Shown: positions 24,052-33,154 of the stretch, piece by piece
How the letters are laid out: every line of letters starts with the position of its first letter
How positions within the stretch are numbered: the first letter of the stretch is position 1
NCBI GenBank assembly: GCA_963796225.1
Contig: CAWCLK010000041.1
Span: 1 to 36,302 of the forward strand
DNA from: CAWCLK01 sp963796225
GTDB taxonomy: Bacteria; Actinomycetota; Nitriliruptoria; Nitriliruptorales; Nitriliruptoraceae
Direction: 5' to 3'
DNA: 36,302 nt
The notes under the pieces: generated by a model
What the model saw: the letters and a program-made list of their open reading frames with translations, nothing else
Database searches by the model: none
What the model was told of the DNA's origin: nothing
Program-made: the position numbers and the translations under genes

Positions 24052-25047
24052 GTGACCGTCCCCCTTGCTGCCTCCGTCGGCGTCGCCGGTGTCTCCCCGC
24101 GCGACGACGTCGAGCTCGTCCGCCGCACCCAGGACTGGGGGTACCGCGCCGCCTGGGCCGCCGAGGTGGACGGACCCGAGGCGTTCTCCATGCTCGGGGC
24201 GCTGGCGATGGCCACCGACATGGACCTCGGCGTGGCCGTGACCCCGGTCCAGACCCGCACCCCGTTCGTCCTGGGCATGGCCGCGATGACCGTCGCCGGG
24301 CTGACCGGTGGGCGCTTCGCCCTCGGCGTCGGGGCGTCCAGCGAGGTGATCGTCAACCGCTTCGGTGGCCAGCCCTTCGACAAGCCGCTGACCAACGTCC
24401 GCGAGGTCGTCACCGCCCTCAAGCCGATCCTCGCCGGCGAGCGCAGCACCCACCACGGCGAGTACGTCGACATCGGCGGCTACAAGTTCCCGAAGCCGGT
24501 CGACACGCCGGTCCCCCTCTACCTCGGATCGCTGAACCCGAAGTCGCTGCGCATGGCCGGCGAGCTCGGCGACGGGGTGTGCTTCAACCAGATGGCCCCG
24601 CACCACGTCCCGCGCATGCTCGACGAGGTCCGCACCGGCGCCGAGGCCGCGGGGCGCGAGCTGCCCGACGACTTCCCGGTGGTGGCCCGGCTGTTCTGCC
24701 TCGTCACCGACGACGTCGCGAACGCGCGGACCATGGTCCGGCACGTGTTCGCCCCGTACATCGCGACCACGGTCTACAACCGCTTCTACCGCTGGATGGG
24801 CTACGAGGAGGAGGCCACGGCGATCGCCGACGCAGCCGCCTCGGGCGACAAGGACGCCATGGTGTCGTCGATGTCGGACCGCATCGTCGACGACCTGTTC
24901 GTCCTCGGCGACGCCGACACGGTGGCGGGGCGCGTGCAGGAGTACGTCGACGCCGGCGTGACCGTGCCCGCCATCGCCCCGATGGCCATGGGCCTGGACA
25001 TGGCCGCCGACACCTTCGAGGCCCTCGGGCGGGCCTGGACCTCGTGA
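24052..25047 (+). CDS. LLM class F420-dependent oxidoreductase
   Basis: An intact 331-residue luciferase-like protein of the F420-dependent type: GVSPRDDVELVRRTQDWGYRAAWAAEVDGPEAF, MDLGVAVTPVQTRTPFVLGMAA, LTGGRFALGVGASSEVIV, VPLYLGSLNPKSLRMAGELGDGV and the C-terminal LGDADTVAGRVQEYVDAGVT. It would use F420H2 for hydride transfer to an unknown substrate. GTG at 24052 is chosen because the conserved barrel starts about five residues later. Its stop overlaps the start of the next gene (GTGA). The operator upstream at 23.9 kb could also act on it. Confidence 0.85.
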   Translation: MTVPLAASVGVAGVSPRDDVELVRRTQDWGYRAAWAAEVDGPEAFSMLGALAMATDMDLGVAVTPVQTRTPFVLGMAAMTVAGLTGGRFALGVGASSEVIVNRFGGQPFDKPLTNVREVVTALKPILAGERSTHHGEYVDIGGYKFPKPVDTPVPLYLGSLNPKSLRMAGELGDGVCFNQMAPHHVPRMLDEVRTGAEAAGRELPDDFPVVARLFCLVTDDVANARTMVRHVFAPYIATTVYNRFYRWMGYEEEATAIADAAASGDKDAMVSSMSDRIVDDLFVLGDADTVAGRVQEYVDAGVTVPAIAPMAMGLDMAADTFEALGRAWTS

Positions 25048-25895
25048 CCGTCCGCATCGCGACCTGGAACGTCTGGTGGCGCTTCGGTGACCACGAAGCC
25101 CGTGCCCCGGGCCTCGCCGCCGAGCTCGCCCGCGTCACCCCGGACGTCGTGTGCCTGCAGGAGGTCTGGGGCGAGGTCGGCGACCGCGAGCCCGACGGTG
25201 ACGACGGGGCGGTGATCGACGGCCCCGGGGCCGCCGGGGCGTTCCACGCCGCCCAGCTCGCCGAGCACCTCGGGCTGCCCGAGTGGCGGTACGCGTGGCG
25301 CCGCGCCCACGAGGGCGTGGCGTTCGGCAACGCGATCCTGTCGCGCCACCCGGTCGTGCGCGCCGAGGCGCTGCACCTGCCCGCCGGCGACCACCTCGAC
25401 GAACAGCGCACCGCCCTGCTGCTCGTCGTCGACACGCCCGAGGGACGCTGCAACGTCGCCACCACGCACCTGAACTTCCTGTGGGACCACAGCCACGTCC
25501 GGCAGGAGCAGGTCGGCGCGATCTGCCGCTGGCTGGCCGACCGGCGCGAGCCCGACGCCCCGCTCGTGCTGACCGGGGACCTCAACGCGGAACCGATCAG
25601 CGACGAGGTGCGGATGCTCACCGGGCGGGCTGCCGTCCCGGTCGTGGGCCTGGGGTTCCACGACGCGTGGGAGGCCGCCGGCGAGGGTGACGGGGCGACG
25701 TGGTCGCGGTCCAACGCCCACACGCCGGACCCGCCCTTCGAGGGCGACAAGCGCATCGACTACGTCCTGTGCGGCTGGCCGCTGCCCGGCGGCCGCGGGG
25801 TGCCGACGGGCGCCGAGCGCATCGGCACCACCGCCGACCCGGACGCCGGCCATCCCAGCGATCACTACGGCCTCGTGGTCGACCTCACCGTCTGA
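25044..25895 (+). CDS. Endonuclease/exonuclease/phosphatase family protein
   Basis: 283 residues and intact. Motifs in order: ATWNVWW, VVCLQEVWG (metal-binding Glu), GNAILSRHPVV, TTHLNFLWDHSHVRQEQ, VLTGDLNAEPISDE, KRIDYVLCGWP and HPSDHYGLVVD (catalytic His). The fold cuts phosphodiester bonds in nucleic acids, sphingomyelin or inositol phosphates; the substrate cannot be told here. No signal peptide is seen, so it is probably cytoplasmic. Translation is coupled to the preceding LLM gene by a GTGA overlap. Confidence 0.85.
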   Translation: MTVRIATWNVWWRFGDHEARAPGLAAELARVTPDVVCLQEVWGEVGDREPDGDDGAVIDGPGAAGAFHAAQLAEHLGLPEWRYAWRRAHEGVAFGNAILSRHPVVRAEALHLPAGDHLDEQRTALLLVVDTPEGRCNVATTHLNFLWDHSHVRQEQVGAICRWLADRREPDAPLVLTGDLNAEPISDEVRMLTGRAAVPVVGLGFHDAWEAAGEGDGATWSRSNAHTPDPPFEGDKRIDYVLCGWPLPGGRGVPTGAERIGTTADPDAGHPSDHYGLVVDLTV

Positions 25896-25952
25896 GACGA
25901 CCGGCCCCGCCCACTAGCGTCGTCACCACCGACCGTGACGGGAGCGACGACC

Positions 25953-26829
25953 ATGGGCGCCATGCCGTACGACAAGCAGTCCACCGAGGTGCTGGGCCAG
26001 CGGATGGCCTACGTCGACGAGGGCAGCGGTGACCCCATCGTCCTGCTCCACGGGAACCCGACGTCGTCGTTCCTCTGGCGCGACGTGATCCCGCACCTGA
26101 CCGACCGCGGCCGCTGCATCGCCCCGGACCTGATCGGGATGGGCGACTCCGACAAGCTCGCGGGCGAGGGCGACGACCGCTACCGGTTCGTCGAGCACCG
26201 CCGCTACCTCGACGCGCTGCTCGACCAGCTCGGCGTCACGTCGAACGTGACCCTGGTGATCCACGACTGGGGCTCGGGGCTGGGCTTCGACTGGGCCAAC
26301 CGCCACCGCGACGCGGTCCGCGGCATCGCCTACATGGAGGCGATCGTCCGGCCGGTCACCTGGGACGACTGGCCCGAGGATGCCCGGAAGATCTTCCAGG
26401 CCATGCGCTCCGAGGCCGGCGAGGGGATCGTGCTCGACAAGAACGTCTTCGTCGAGCGCATCCTGCCGTCCTCGATCATCCGCGACCTCACCGACGAGGA
26501 GATGGCGGTCTACCGCGCCCCGTTCGCCACGCCGGGCGAGGACCGCCGTCCGACCCTGACCTGGCCGCGGGAGATCCCGATCGACGGCCAGCCGGCCGGA
26601 CATGCACCAGATCGTGTCCGACTACGGGCAGTGGCTGGCGTCCAGCGACGTGCCCAAGCTGTTCGTCAACGCCGATCCCGGGTCGATCCTCACCGGACCG
26701 CAGCGCGAGTTCTGCCGGTCGTGGCCCAACCAGACCGAGGTCACCGTCCCCGGAATCCACTTCGTGCAGGAGGACAGCGGCGACCAGATCGGGCGCGCCG
26801 TGGCCGACTGGCTCGACGGCCTGGCCTGA
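25953..26829 (+). CDS. dhaA: Haloalkane dehalogenase (one frameshift)
   Basis: An alpha/beta hydrolase of about 291 residues with the full haloalkane dehalogenase set: HGNPTSSFLW with halide-holding Asn35, nucleophile Asp105 and halide-holding Trp106 in VIHDWGSGLGF, catalytic acid Glu129 in YMEAIVRPVTWDDWPE, and the base in GIHFVQEDSGDQIG. It hydrolyses carbon-halogen bonds to alcohol and halide. An extra G near 26595 (GCCGGACATG for GCCGACATG) breaks the frame before DMHQIVSDYG, and the length is a multiple of three plus one. It ends two bases before the fumarylacetoacetase gene. The natural substrate may not be halogenated. Confidence 0.88.
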
Positions 26830-26831
26830 CC

Positions 26832-28130
26832 ATGGCGGCCGAGACCTGGGTCCACCTCGACGACCGCTCCCCCTTCGGCCTGGAGTGCCTGCCGTGGGGC
26901 GTGGTGACCGACGGCGAACGCCGGCACCCCGCGGTGCGGATCGGCGCCCACGCGCTGCTGCTCGACCTGGTCTGGCACGCCGGCCTGCTCGCCGGGGTCC
27001 CGGGCCTGGACGACACCACCTTCGCCACCGGGTCGCTGGACCCCCTCATGGACGCCGGCCCGGCGACGTGGCGGGCGCTGCGGGACCGGGTGCGCGAGCT
27101 GCTGGCGGCCGACTCGGTCCTGGCTCCCGACAAGGTCGTCCGGGAACGGGTGTGCAAGCCGCTCGGGGGGCGGATCCAGCCGGTGATGCCGTTCACCGTC
27201 GCCGACTACGTCGACTTCTACAGCTCGCTCCACCACGCCACGAACATGGGGCGCATCCTGCGCCCCGACGACGAACCGCTGCTGCCCAACTGGCGCCACC
27301 TGCCGGTCGGCTACCACGGGCGGTCGGGGACGGTCGTCGTGTCCGGGACCCCGGTCCAGCGGCCGCACGGGCTGCGCCCGCCCGACCCCGCCGGCGGTGG
27401 CGACACGCCCACCTTCGGCCCGACCCGCCGGCTGGACCTCGAGCTCGAGGTCGGCATGGTCATCGGGGCGCCCTCCGCCCCCGGCGTCCCCCTGCGCCCC
27501 GACGAGCTGGACCAGCACGTCTTCGGCTTCTGCCTCGTCAACGACTGGTCCGCCCGGGACGTGCAGGCCTACGAGTACCGGCCGCTCGGACCCTTCCTCG
27601 GCAAGTCGTTCCAGACCAGCGTCAGCCCGTGGATCGTCCCGCTCGAGGCGGTGCGCGGGGCGTTCACCCACGCCCCGCCCCAGTCCCCCACCCCCGCGGC
27701 GTACCTGCGGGGCACCCGGCCCTGGGCCCTGCCCGTCACCCTCGAGGTCGCGATCCAGACGGCGCAGATGCGCGCCACCGACATGCCCGCCGCCCGGGTG
27801 TCGCGTACCGACTTCGTCGACATGTACTGGACGATGGCCCAGATGCTGGCGCACCTGACCGTCAACGGGGCGCACGTGCGGCGGGGCGACCTGGTCGCCT
27901 CCGGCACGGTCTCGGGTCCGGACCCGGGCACCGCGGGATCGCTGATGGAGCTGTCCTGGGGCGGCCAGCAGCCGATCGAGCTGCCCACCGGCGAGACCCG
28001 CACCTTCCTCGAGGACGGGGACACGGTGGTGCTGCGGGGCGTGACGACCCGCCCCGACGGGGCGCGCATCGGCTGGGGCGAGGTCCGCGGGCACGTCGAG
28101 CCGGCCGTCGACCTGCCCGGGGACGCCTGA
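26832..28130 (+). CDS. fahA: Fumarylacetoacetase
   Basis: 432 residues and intact. It carries out the last step of tyrosine/homogentisate degradation, splitting fumarylacetoacetate to fumarate and acetoacetate. The small N-terminal barrel is followed by the FAH domain with DYVDFYSSLHHATNMG (catalytic His), HLPVGYHGRSGTV, LDLELEVGMVIG with metal-binding acids, FCLVNDWSARDVQAYE, PLGPFLGKSF and SGTVSGPDPGTAGSLMEL. It follows the haloalkane dehalogenase gene by two bases, so the two are probably cotranscribed. The upstream steps (hppD, hmgA) lie separately at 33-36 kb. A maleylacetoacetate isomerase is not in the window. Confidence 0.93.
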   Translation: MAAETWVHLDDRSPFGLECLPWGVVTDGERRHPAVRIGAHALLLDLVWHAGLLAGVPGLDDTTFATGSLDPLMDAGPATWRALRDRVRELLAADSVLAPDKVVRERVCKPLGGRIQPVMPFTVADYVDFYSSLHHATNMGRILRPDDEPLLPNWRHLPVGYHGRSGTVVVSGTPVQRPHGLRPPDPAGGGDTPTFGPTRRLDLELEVGMVIGAPSAPGVPLRPDELDQHVFGFCLVNDWSARDVQAYEYRPLGPFLGKSFQTSVSPWIVPLEAVRGAFTHAPPQSPTPAAYLRGTRPWALPVTLEVAIQTAQMRATDMPAARVSRTDFVDMYWTMAQMLAHLTVNGAHVRRGDLVASGTVSGPDPGTAGSLMELSWGGQQPIELPTGETRTFLEDGDTVVLRGVTTRPDGARIGWGEVRGHVEPAVDLPGDA

Positions 28131-28142
28131 CCACCGTGCTCG

Positions 28143-29150
28143 TCAGGCCTGCCACGGACCGATCTCGACCCCGGCCCGCCAGGACCGGATGGCCTCGGCA
28201 CCGAGGCGCCGGCCGTCCTCGATGAGCTGGCGTGCCCGGGCCGGGTGGAAGTCCAGCAGCTCGCCGATGCCGGAGCGGTCGTCGTCCCCGGGCACGATCG
28301 GCACGAGGTCGACCTCCTCGTGGCGCGTGGCGTGCGGTGCGGCCCGCACCAGCTCGTTGACGGTCTGGGCGTGGTCCATGTCCTTCACCATCCCGAACCG
28401 CATGATGTGGTCGATGATCTGCGAGACGGCCTGGCCGAGGGAGCGGGGCGGGTGGCCGGACTGGTCCACGGCGCCGGTGGCCACGACGATGGCGGCGTCC
28501 GGGTCGTAGGTCATGGCGGCCGACAGGGGCGTGTTGGCGACCAGGCCGCCGTCCCACCATGTGCCGCCGTCGATCTCGACGGGCGCGAAGATCCCGGGGA
28601 TCGCGGCCGAGGCCAGCAGGTGGTCGACCGTGAGGGTGACCTCGCGGAACCCGGGCTCGGCGCGCGGGCCGGTCGGGGCGCGGCTGGTGAACCGCACGAG
28701 CTCGCCGCTGCCCGCGTCGACGCAGGCGACCGTCAGCACGCGGTCGTCACGGATCGGCAGGACCTCGCCCCCGAAGATCGACACGAGCCGTCGCCGCAGC
28801 GGGGCGGTGTGGAACAGCCAGGTCCACCCGATCGAATCGAGCAGGTGCTCGCTGGCGGAGTGGCGGCCCCAGCCGAGCAGCGCCCACGGGTGGCTGACGA
28901 AGTGCAGCGGGCGGACCAGGCGGTGGACGTCCCGCCGCACCCGGTAGACGTCGCCGGACTCCAGCGACCCCCACAGCCCGGTCAGGCGTTCGACCGGGAT
29001 GCCGCAGGCCACGGCCGCGGCGTTCAGGGCCCCGGCCGAGGTCCCGCTGACGACGTCGGGGCGGACGTCCGCCTCGTCGAGCGCAGCGATCACACCGGCC
29101 TCGAAGGCGCCCTTGGCGCCCCCGCCGGACAGCACGAGTGCGGTGGTCAC
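28143..29150 (-). CDS. Patatin-like phospholipase
   Basis: 335 residues and intact. The oxyanion loop is VLSGGGAKGAFEAGV, the nucleophile elbow is VSGTSAGALNAAA with Ser38, and the catalytic Asp is in GTWWDGGLVANTPL at about residue 200, completing the Ser-Asp dyad. It would hydrolyse acyl esters of phospholipids or lipids, releasing fatty acids. There is no clear signal peptide. GTG at 29148-29150 is chosen because AGGGAGG lies just upstream and the glycine loop begins eight residues in. It converges on fahA and follows a small unknown gene by 22 bases. Confidence 0.9.
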   Translation of the reverse strand: MTTALVLSGGGAKGAFEAGVIAALDEADVRPDVVSGTSAGALNAAAVACGIPVERLTGLWGSLESGDVYRVRRDVHRLVRPLHFVSHPWALLGWGRHSASEHLLDSIGWTWLFHTAPLRRRLVSIFGGEVLPIRDDRVLTVACVDAGSGELVRFTSRAPTGPRAEPGFREVTLTVDHLLASAAIPGIFAPVEIDGGTWWDGGLVANTPLSAAMTYDPDAAIVVATGAVDQSGHPPRSLGQAVSQIIDHIMRFGMVKDMDHAQTVNELVRAAPHATRHEEVDLVPIVPGDDDRSGIGELLDFHPARARQLIEDGRRLGAEAIRSWRAGVEIGPWQA

Positions 29151-29172
29151 GAACCTCCCTGGTGTCGGGGCA

Positions 29173-29460
29173 TCACCCCGCGGTTCGGGCCTCGAGGCCC
29201 GACCAGACGTGTCGGGTCGTCCACAGCATGCGAGCGGCCAGGGCGTAGGTGGCTGCCGCCGGCAGGCGCAGGGCCGCCGAGACGCGGTCGTCGACGGGGC
29301 GCTCGTCGTCCGCCAGCTCGTACAGCACGTCCTCGACCGTCCAGCAGTCCTGGCTCTCCCCGCCCCGCCACAGGTGGACGGCCACGTCCATGAACGGACC
29401 ACGCTGCGGGTCCAGCACCCAGCGGTCGAAGGCGGCCACGAGGTCGTCGTGGGAGGTCAT
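29173..29460 (-). CDS. Small hypothetical protein, 95 aa
   Basis: A soluble, mostly helical protein (DLVAAFDRWVLDPQRGPFMDVAVHLWRGG, CWTVEDVLYELADDERPVDDRVSAAL, LPAAATYALAARMLWTTRHVW). No family recognised. The ATG at 29458-29460 is the only good one near; no strong ribosome site is seen. It is oriented with the patatin gene and probably cotranscribed, and is divergent from the ornithine aminotransferase gene. Confidence 0.55.
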   Translation of the reverse strand: MTSHDDLVAAFDRWVLDPQRGPFMDVAVHLWRGGESQDCWTVEDVLYELADDERPVDDRVSAALRLPAAATYALAARMLWTTRHVWSGLEARTAG

Positions 29461-29607
29461 GGTCGTGCCGTCATGTCCGGTGCCCCGACGCGTGTGGGGC
29501 GTGCACCCGGTATGACGCACACGGGGCCCCTGGGGTTGCAGGACGCCGCCCCGTGCGCCGCGCGTCCCCTGCCTGCCTGCGCGGCACCCGCGTGCCATCA
29601 TCGTCGC

Positions 29608-30796
29608 ATGCTGACCGATCCCCACGCCCTGCACGCCCACGCGGCGCACAACTACCACCCCCTCCCGGTCGTCCTCGCGGAGGGCCAGGGGGTGTGGGTG
29701 ACCGACACGGAGGGGCGTCGCTACCTCGACGCCCTCGCGGGCTACTCGGCGCTGAACTTCGGCCACCGCCACCCCGACCTCGTCCGGGTCGCGCACGAGC
29801 AGCTCGACCGGCTGACGCTGACCAGCCGGGCCTTCCACCACGACCAGTTCGCCGGCTTCACCCGCGAGCTGGCCACCCTCGCCGGCAAGGACGCCGTGCT
29901 GCCCATGAACACCGGGGCCGAGGCGGTCGAGACCGCCATCAAGGCCGCCCGGCGGTGGGGCTACCGGGTCCGCGGGATCCCCGACGGACGCGCGCCGCAT
30001 CGTCGTCGCCGACGGCAACTTCCACGGCCGCACCACGACCATCGTGTCGTTCTCCACCGACCCCGATGCCCGCGACGGGTACGGGCCGTTCACCCCCGGG
30101 TTCGACGTGGTCCCCTACGGCGACCTCGACGCGCTGACCGCGGCGATCACCGACGAGACCTGCGCCGTGCTGCTCGAACCGATCCAGGGCGAGGGCGGCG
30201 TGGTGATCCCGCCCGACGGGTACCTCGCCGGCGTGCGCCGGGCCTGCGACGACGCCGGCGTGCTGTTCATCGCCGACGAGATCCAGTCGGGCCTGGGTCG
30301 GACGGGGCGCACCTTCGCCTGCGACCACGAGGACGTCGTGCCCGACGTCTACGTGCTGGGCAAGGCGCTGGGCGGCGGGATCGTGCCGGTCTCCGCGATC
30401 GTCGCCGACCGGGACGTCATGGACGTGTTCACGCCGGGCTCGCACGGCAGCACCTTCGGCGGCAACCCCCTGGCCTGCGCCGTCGGCCACCAGGTCGTGC
30501 GGATGCTGGCCACCGGCGAGTACCAGGAACGTGCCCGCACGCTCGGGGCGCGGCTGGCGGACGGGCTGGCGGGGATGGACGGCCTCGGCGCGGTCCGCGT
30601 CCGCGGGCTGTGGGCCGGCCTCGACGTCGACAGCGGGCACACGGGGCGCCAGGTGTGCGAGGCGCTGCTGGAGCGGGGCGTGCTCGCCAAGGACACCCAC
30701 GGCTCGACGATCCGCCTCGCCCCGCCGCTGGTCATCGAACCCGACGAGGTCGACCTGCTCGTCGAGCGCCTCGGCGACGCCCTCGCGACCACCTGA
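29608..30796 (+). CDS. rocD: Ornithine aminotransferase-like class III aminotransferase (one frameshift)
   Basis: About 395 residues. It begins with NYHPLPVVLAEGQGVWVTDTEG and YLDALAGYSALNFGHRHPDLV, the N-terminal signature of ornithine--oxo-acid transaminases, followed by PMNTGAEAVETAIKAARRW, NFHGRTTTIVSFS, LEPIQGEGGVVIPPDGYL, FIADEIQSGLGRTG and the PLP lysine in LGKALGGG (about residue 252). It would convert ornithine and 2-oxoglutarate to glutamate semialdehyde and glutamate. An extra base in the GCGCG tract near 29995 breaks the frame between GIPDGRA and RIVVADG, and the length is a multiple of three plus one. Another class III aminotransferase activity cannot be excluded. Confidence 0.87.
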
Positions 30797-30873
30797 CCCG
30801 GGGCTCGACTGAGCGCCGGCTGGCCCGGACGTCCATACTCGTGCCTCCGCACCCCACGGGCAGGAGCACGACC

Positions 30874-32127
30874 ATGGGCGTCGACGAGCCCTCCCCCGAC
30901 CCCCGCGACTGGCGACCCGACACGATCGCCGTGCGGGGCGGACTGGACCGCTCGCACTTCGACGAGACCGCCGAGGCGCTGTACCTCACCTCCGGGTTCG
31001 TGTACGGCTCGGCCGCCGAGGCCGCGGCGGCGTTCTCCGGCGAGAAGCCGCGGTACACGTACTCGCGCGTGCGCAACCCCACGGTGACCATGCTCGAGGA
31101 GCGGATGGCGCTGCTCGAGGGCGCCGAGGGCGCGTGGGCCACCGCCACCGGCATGGCCGCGGTGTTCAACGCCCTGGCGGCCGTCCTCGACCAGGGCGAC
31201 CGCGTCGTCGCGGCGCGCGGCCTGTTCGGGTCCTGCTACCAGATCCTCGCCGAGATCCTGCCGCGCTGGGGCATCCACACCGACTTCGTCGACGGGGGCG
31301 ACCTCGACCAGTGGGAGCAGGCGCTGGCCACCCCGGCCCGGCTGGTCTTCTTCGAGACGCCGTCCAACCCCATGCAGGACCTGGTCGACATCGAGGCCGT
31401 GTGCCGGTTGGCCCACGACGCCGGGGCGCGGGTGGTCGTCGACAACGTCTTCGCCACGCCGGTCTTCCAGCGTCCCCTCGACCTCGGGGCCGACATCGTC
31501 GTGTACTCGACGACCAAGCACATGGACGGCCAGGGCCGCACGCTGGGCGGTCTCGTCGTCGGCCCACGCGCGTTCCTCGAGGACGAGCTCAAGCCCATGA
31601 TGCGCCACACCGGCCCGGCGATGAGCCCGTTCAACGCCTGGGTGATCCTCAAGAGCCTCGAGACGCTGCGCCTGCGCGTCGAACGGCAGGCCGCCACCGC
31701 CCTCGAGGTCGCCACCTGGCTGCAGGACCGTCCCGGCATCTCCTGGGTGCGCTACCCCACCCTGTCCTCGCACCCCCAGCACGAGCTCGCCCAGAAGCAG
31801 ATGACCGGCGGCGGCTCGATCGTCACCTTCGAGGTCGACGGCGGCACCGACCGCGCCTTCGCGATCCTCGACGCGCTGCAGGTCGTCGACATCTCCAACA
31901 ACCTCGGCGACGCCAAGTCGCTGGTCACCCACCCGGCCACGACCACCCACTACCGCATGGGCGCCGAGGCCCGCGCCGCCATGGGCGTCACCGACGGCGT
32001 CATCCGCCTCTCGCTGGGCCTCGAGGACCCCGCCGACCTCCTCGACGACCTCGACCGCGCCCTGCGCCACCTGACCCCGCGCCCCGCCCCGCCCCCGTCG
32101 AGTGTGCTCCTGACTCGGATTGTTTGA
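30874..32127 (+). CDS. metZ: O-succinylhomoserine sulfhydrylase
   Basis: 417 residues of the Cys/Met metabolism PLP family: TIAVRGGLDRSHFDETAEALYLTSGFVYGSAAEA (N-terminus), RYTYSRVRNPTVTMLEERMALLEGAE, VFFETPSNPMQDLVDI, VVVDNVFATPVFQRPL, PLP lysine 215 in YSTTKHMDGQGRTLGG, and the C-terminal SLVTHPATTTHYRM. It makes homocysteine from O-succinylhomoserine and sulfide in methionine synthesis. CAGGAG precedes the ATG. The last nine codons (SSVLLTRIV) and the stop are encoded by the left arm of palindrome R2, so the original end has probably been replaced by the element. Confidence 0.92.
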   Translation: MGVDEPSPDPRDWRPDTIAVRGGLDRSHFDETAEALYLTSGFVYGSAAEAAAAFSGEKPRYTYSRVRNPTVTMLEERMALLEGAEGAWATATGMAAVFNALAAVLDQGDRVVAARGLFGSCYQILAEILPRWGIHTDFVDGGDLDQWEQALATPARLVFFETPSNPMQDLVDIEAVCRLAHDAGARVVVDNVFATPVFQRPLDLGADIVVYSTTKHMDGQGRTLGGLVVGPRAFLEDELKPMMRHTGPAMSPFNAWVILKSLETLRLRVERQAATALEVATWLQDRPGISWVRYPTLSSHPQHELAQKQMTGGGSIVTFEVDGGTDRAFAILDALQVVDISNNLGDAKSLVTHPATTTHYRMGAEARAAMGVTDGVIRLSLGLEDPADLLDDLDRALRHLTPRPAPPPSSVLLTRIV

Positions 32128-32146
32128 GTCAGCGGCACACTCGATC
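32097..32146. repeat. Palindromic element copy R2
   Basis: Its left arm is identical over 23 bases to that of R1. The right arm (GAGTCAGCGGCACACTCGA) has mismatches, and the loop region is T-rich. It contains the stop codons of both metZ (plus strand, 32125-32127) and the DUF559-type gene (minus strand, 32129-32131). Confidence 0.85.
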
Positions 32147-33079
32147 GGCGTCGGCGGCCGCGAGGGCGTCTCGGACGGTGTGGACGACACGCGCCCCGTG
32201 GTGGGCGACGTCGTCCCAGCTGAACCGGAGGAACGACCGCCAGCCGGTCAGCACCACGTCGTTCTCCCGTCGCAGGTCGTCGTGCCAGTCCAGCAACGTC
32301 CCGTGCGCGAGACGCGAATCGAGCTCGACGGGGAGTCGCTGGGGTAGCCATACGGCGTCGAGGACACGGCGACGCCCCGCTGCGTCCGTGACCGGGTGGT
32401 TCATCGCCGTGGGAGGCATGCCCGCCCCGACCATCAGTCGCAGGAACCGGGTCTCGAGCTCGGAGCGGCAGTCGCGGTCGAGGGGATGCAGCTCGTCGAG
32501 CAGCGCCGCCAGCAGGCGCTTCCCGCGAAACCGTCCGAGCCGGCTCACCATCACCCGCAGCTGACGCGCATCCGTCCAGCCTCGGCGGATGGCCTCGGCG
32601 ACGGCCGTGCGCAGGGCGTCGGGTCCGAGCCCGCCGGCCAGGTCGCAGATGGTCCGGGCCACCGACGTCGTGGGGAACGCCCCGACCCTCGTGACGTCGT
32701 CCGCATCCAGCACGCGAGTCCGGTGGATGCGGACGTCCGCCAGTCCGGTGAACGTGCGCGTGCCCACCAGGACGGCGATGGGCGCGTCGTCCCCGGCGCG
32801 GAGCCCGTGGACCCGGGCAGCGCTGCCGCGGGCCAGCACCGCCTCCCCACCGACTGCCAGGACCGCGGCCATCGCCCGTGCCTCCCACGAATCCGGGGCG
32901 GCAGCCTCGGCGAGGACACCGGTCAGCACCTTTCGGTACCGCCCCGACTTCAACCGCGACCCGAGGGTGCCGTCCGGCACACCGCACGAGCGTGCCTGGT
33001 CCCAGGAGAACACGGCGTGCTGTCGCCGCGAGACCGCAGCGAGCAGTTCGTCGGGTGGCGGCTGATCGTCGTCTGTCAT
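32129..33079 (-). CDS. AbiEi-like winged-helix plus DUF559 (Vsr-fold) protein
   Basis: 316 residues. The N-terminal 60 residues look like the AbiEi-type winged helix (SRRQHAVFSWDQARSCGVPDGTLGSRL). The middle carries RIHRTRVLDADDVTRVGAFPTTSVARTICDLAGGL. The C-terminus has the DUF559 nuclease-like core: SELETRFLRLMVGAGMP, LDAVWLPQRLPVELDSR and GWRSFLRFSWDDV. Such proteins are common in actinobacteria and often labelled type IV antitoxins, but no AbiEii toxin gene is adjacent. Its stop lies within palindrome R2, and R3 is 76 bases upstream of its start, so the gene is framed by inverted elements. Nuclease activity is inferred only from fold. Confidence 0.8.
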   Translation of the reverse strand: MTDDDQPPPDELLAAVSRRQHAVFSWDQARSCGVPDGTLGSRLKSGRYRKVLTGVLAEAAAPDSWEARAMAAVLAVGGEAVLARGSAARVHGLRAGDDAPIAVLVGTRTFTGLADVRIHRTRVLDADDVTRVGAFPTTSVARTICDLAGGLGPDALRTAVAEAIRRGWTDARQLRVMVSRLGRFRGKRLLAALLDELHPLDRDCRSELETRFLRLMVGAGMPPTAMNHPVTDAAGRRRVLDAVWLPQRLPVELDSRLAHGTLLDWHDDLRRENDVVLTGWRSFLRFSWDDVAHHGARVVHTVRDALAAADADRVCR

Positions 33080-33154
33080 CCCCCCATGGTCGGCGACGGA
33101 CGACCCGCGCCGGCTCCCGAGCTGCCGGCCTGTGGATCCACCACGCACCGCGCG

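Noticed and set aside
32129..33079. Type IV toxin-antitoxin antitoxin
   Set aside because: Only the winged helix resembles AbiEi. The C-terminus is a DUF559 nuclease-like domain and no toxin gene is adjacent.
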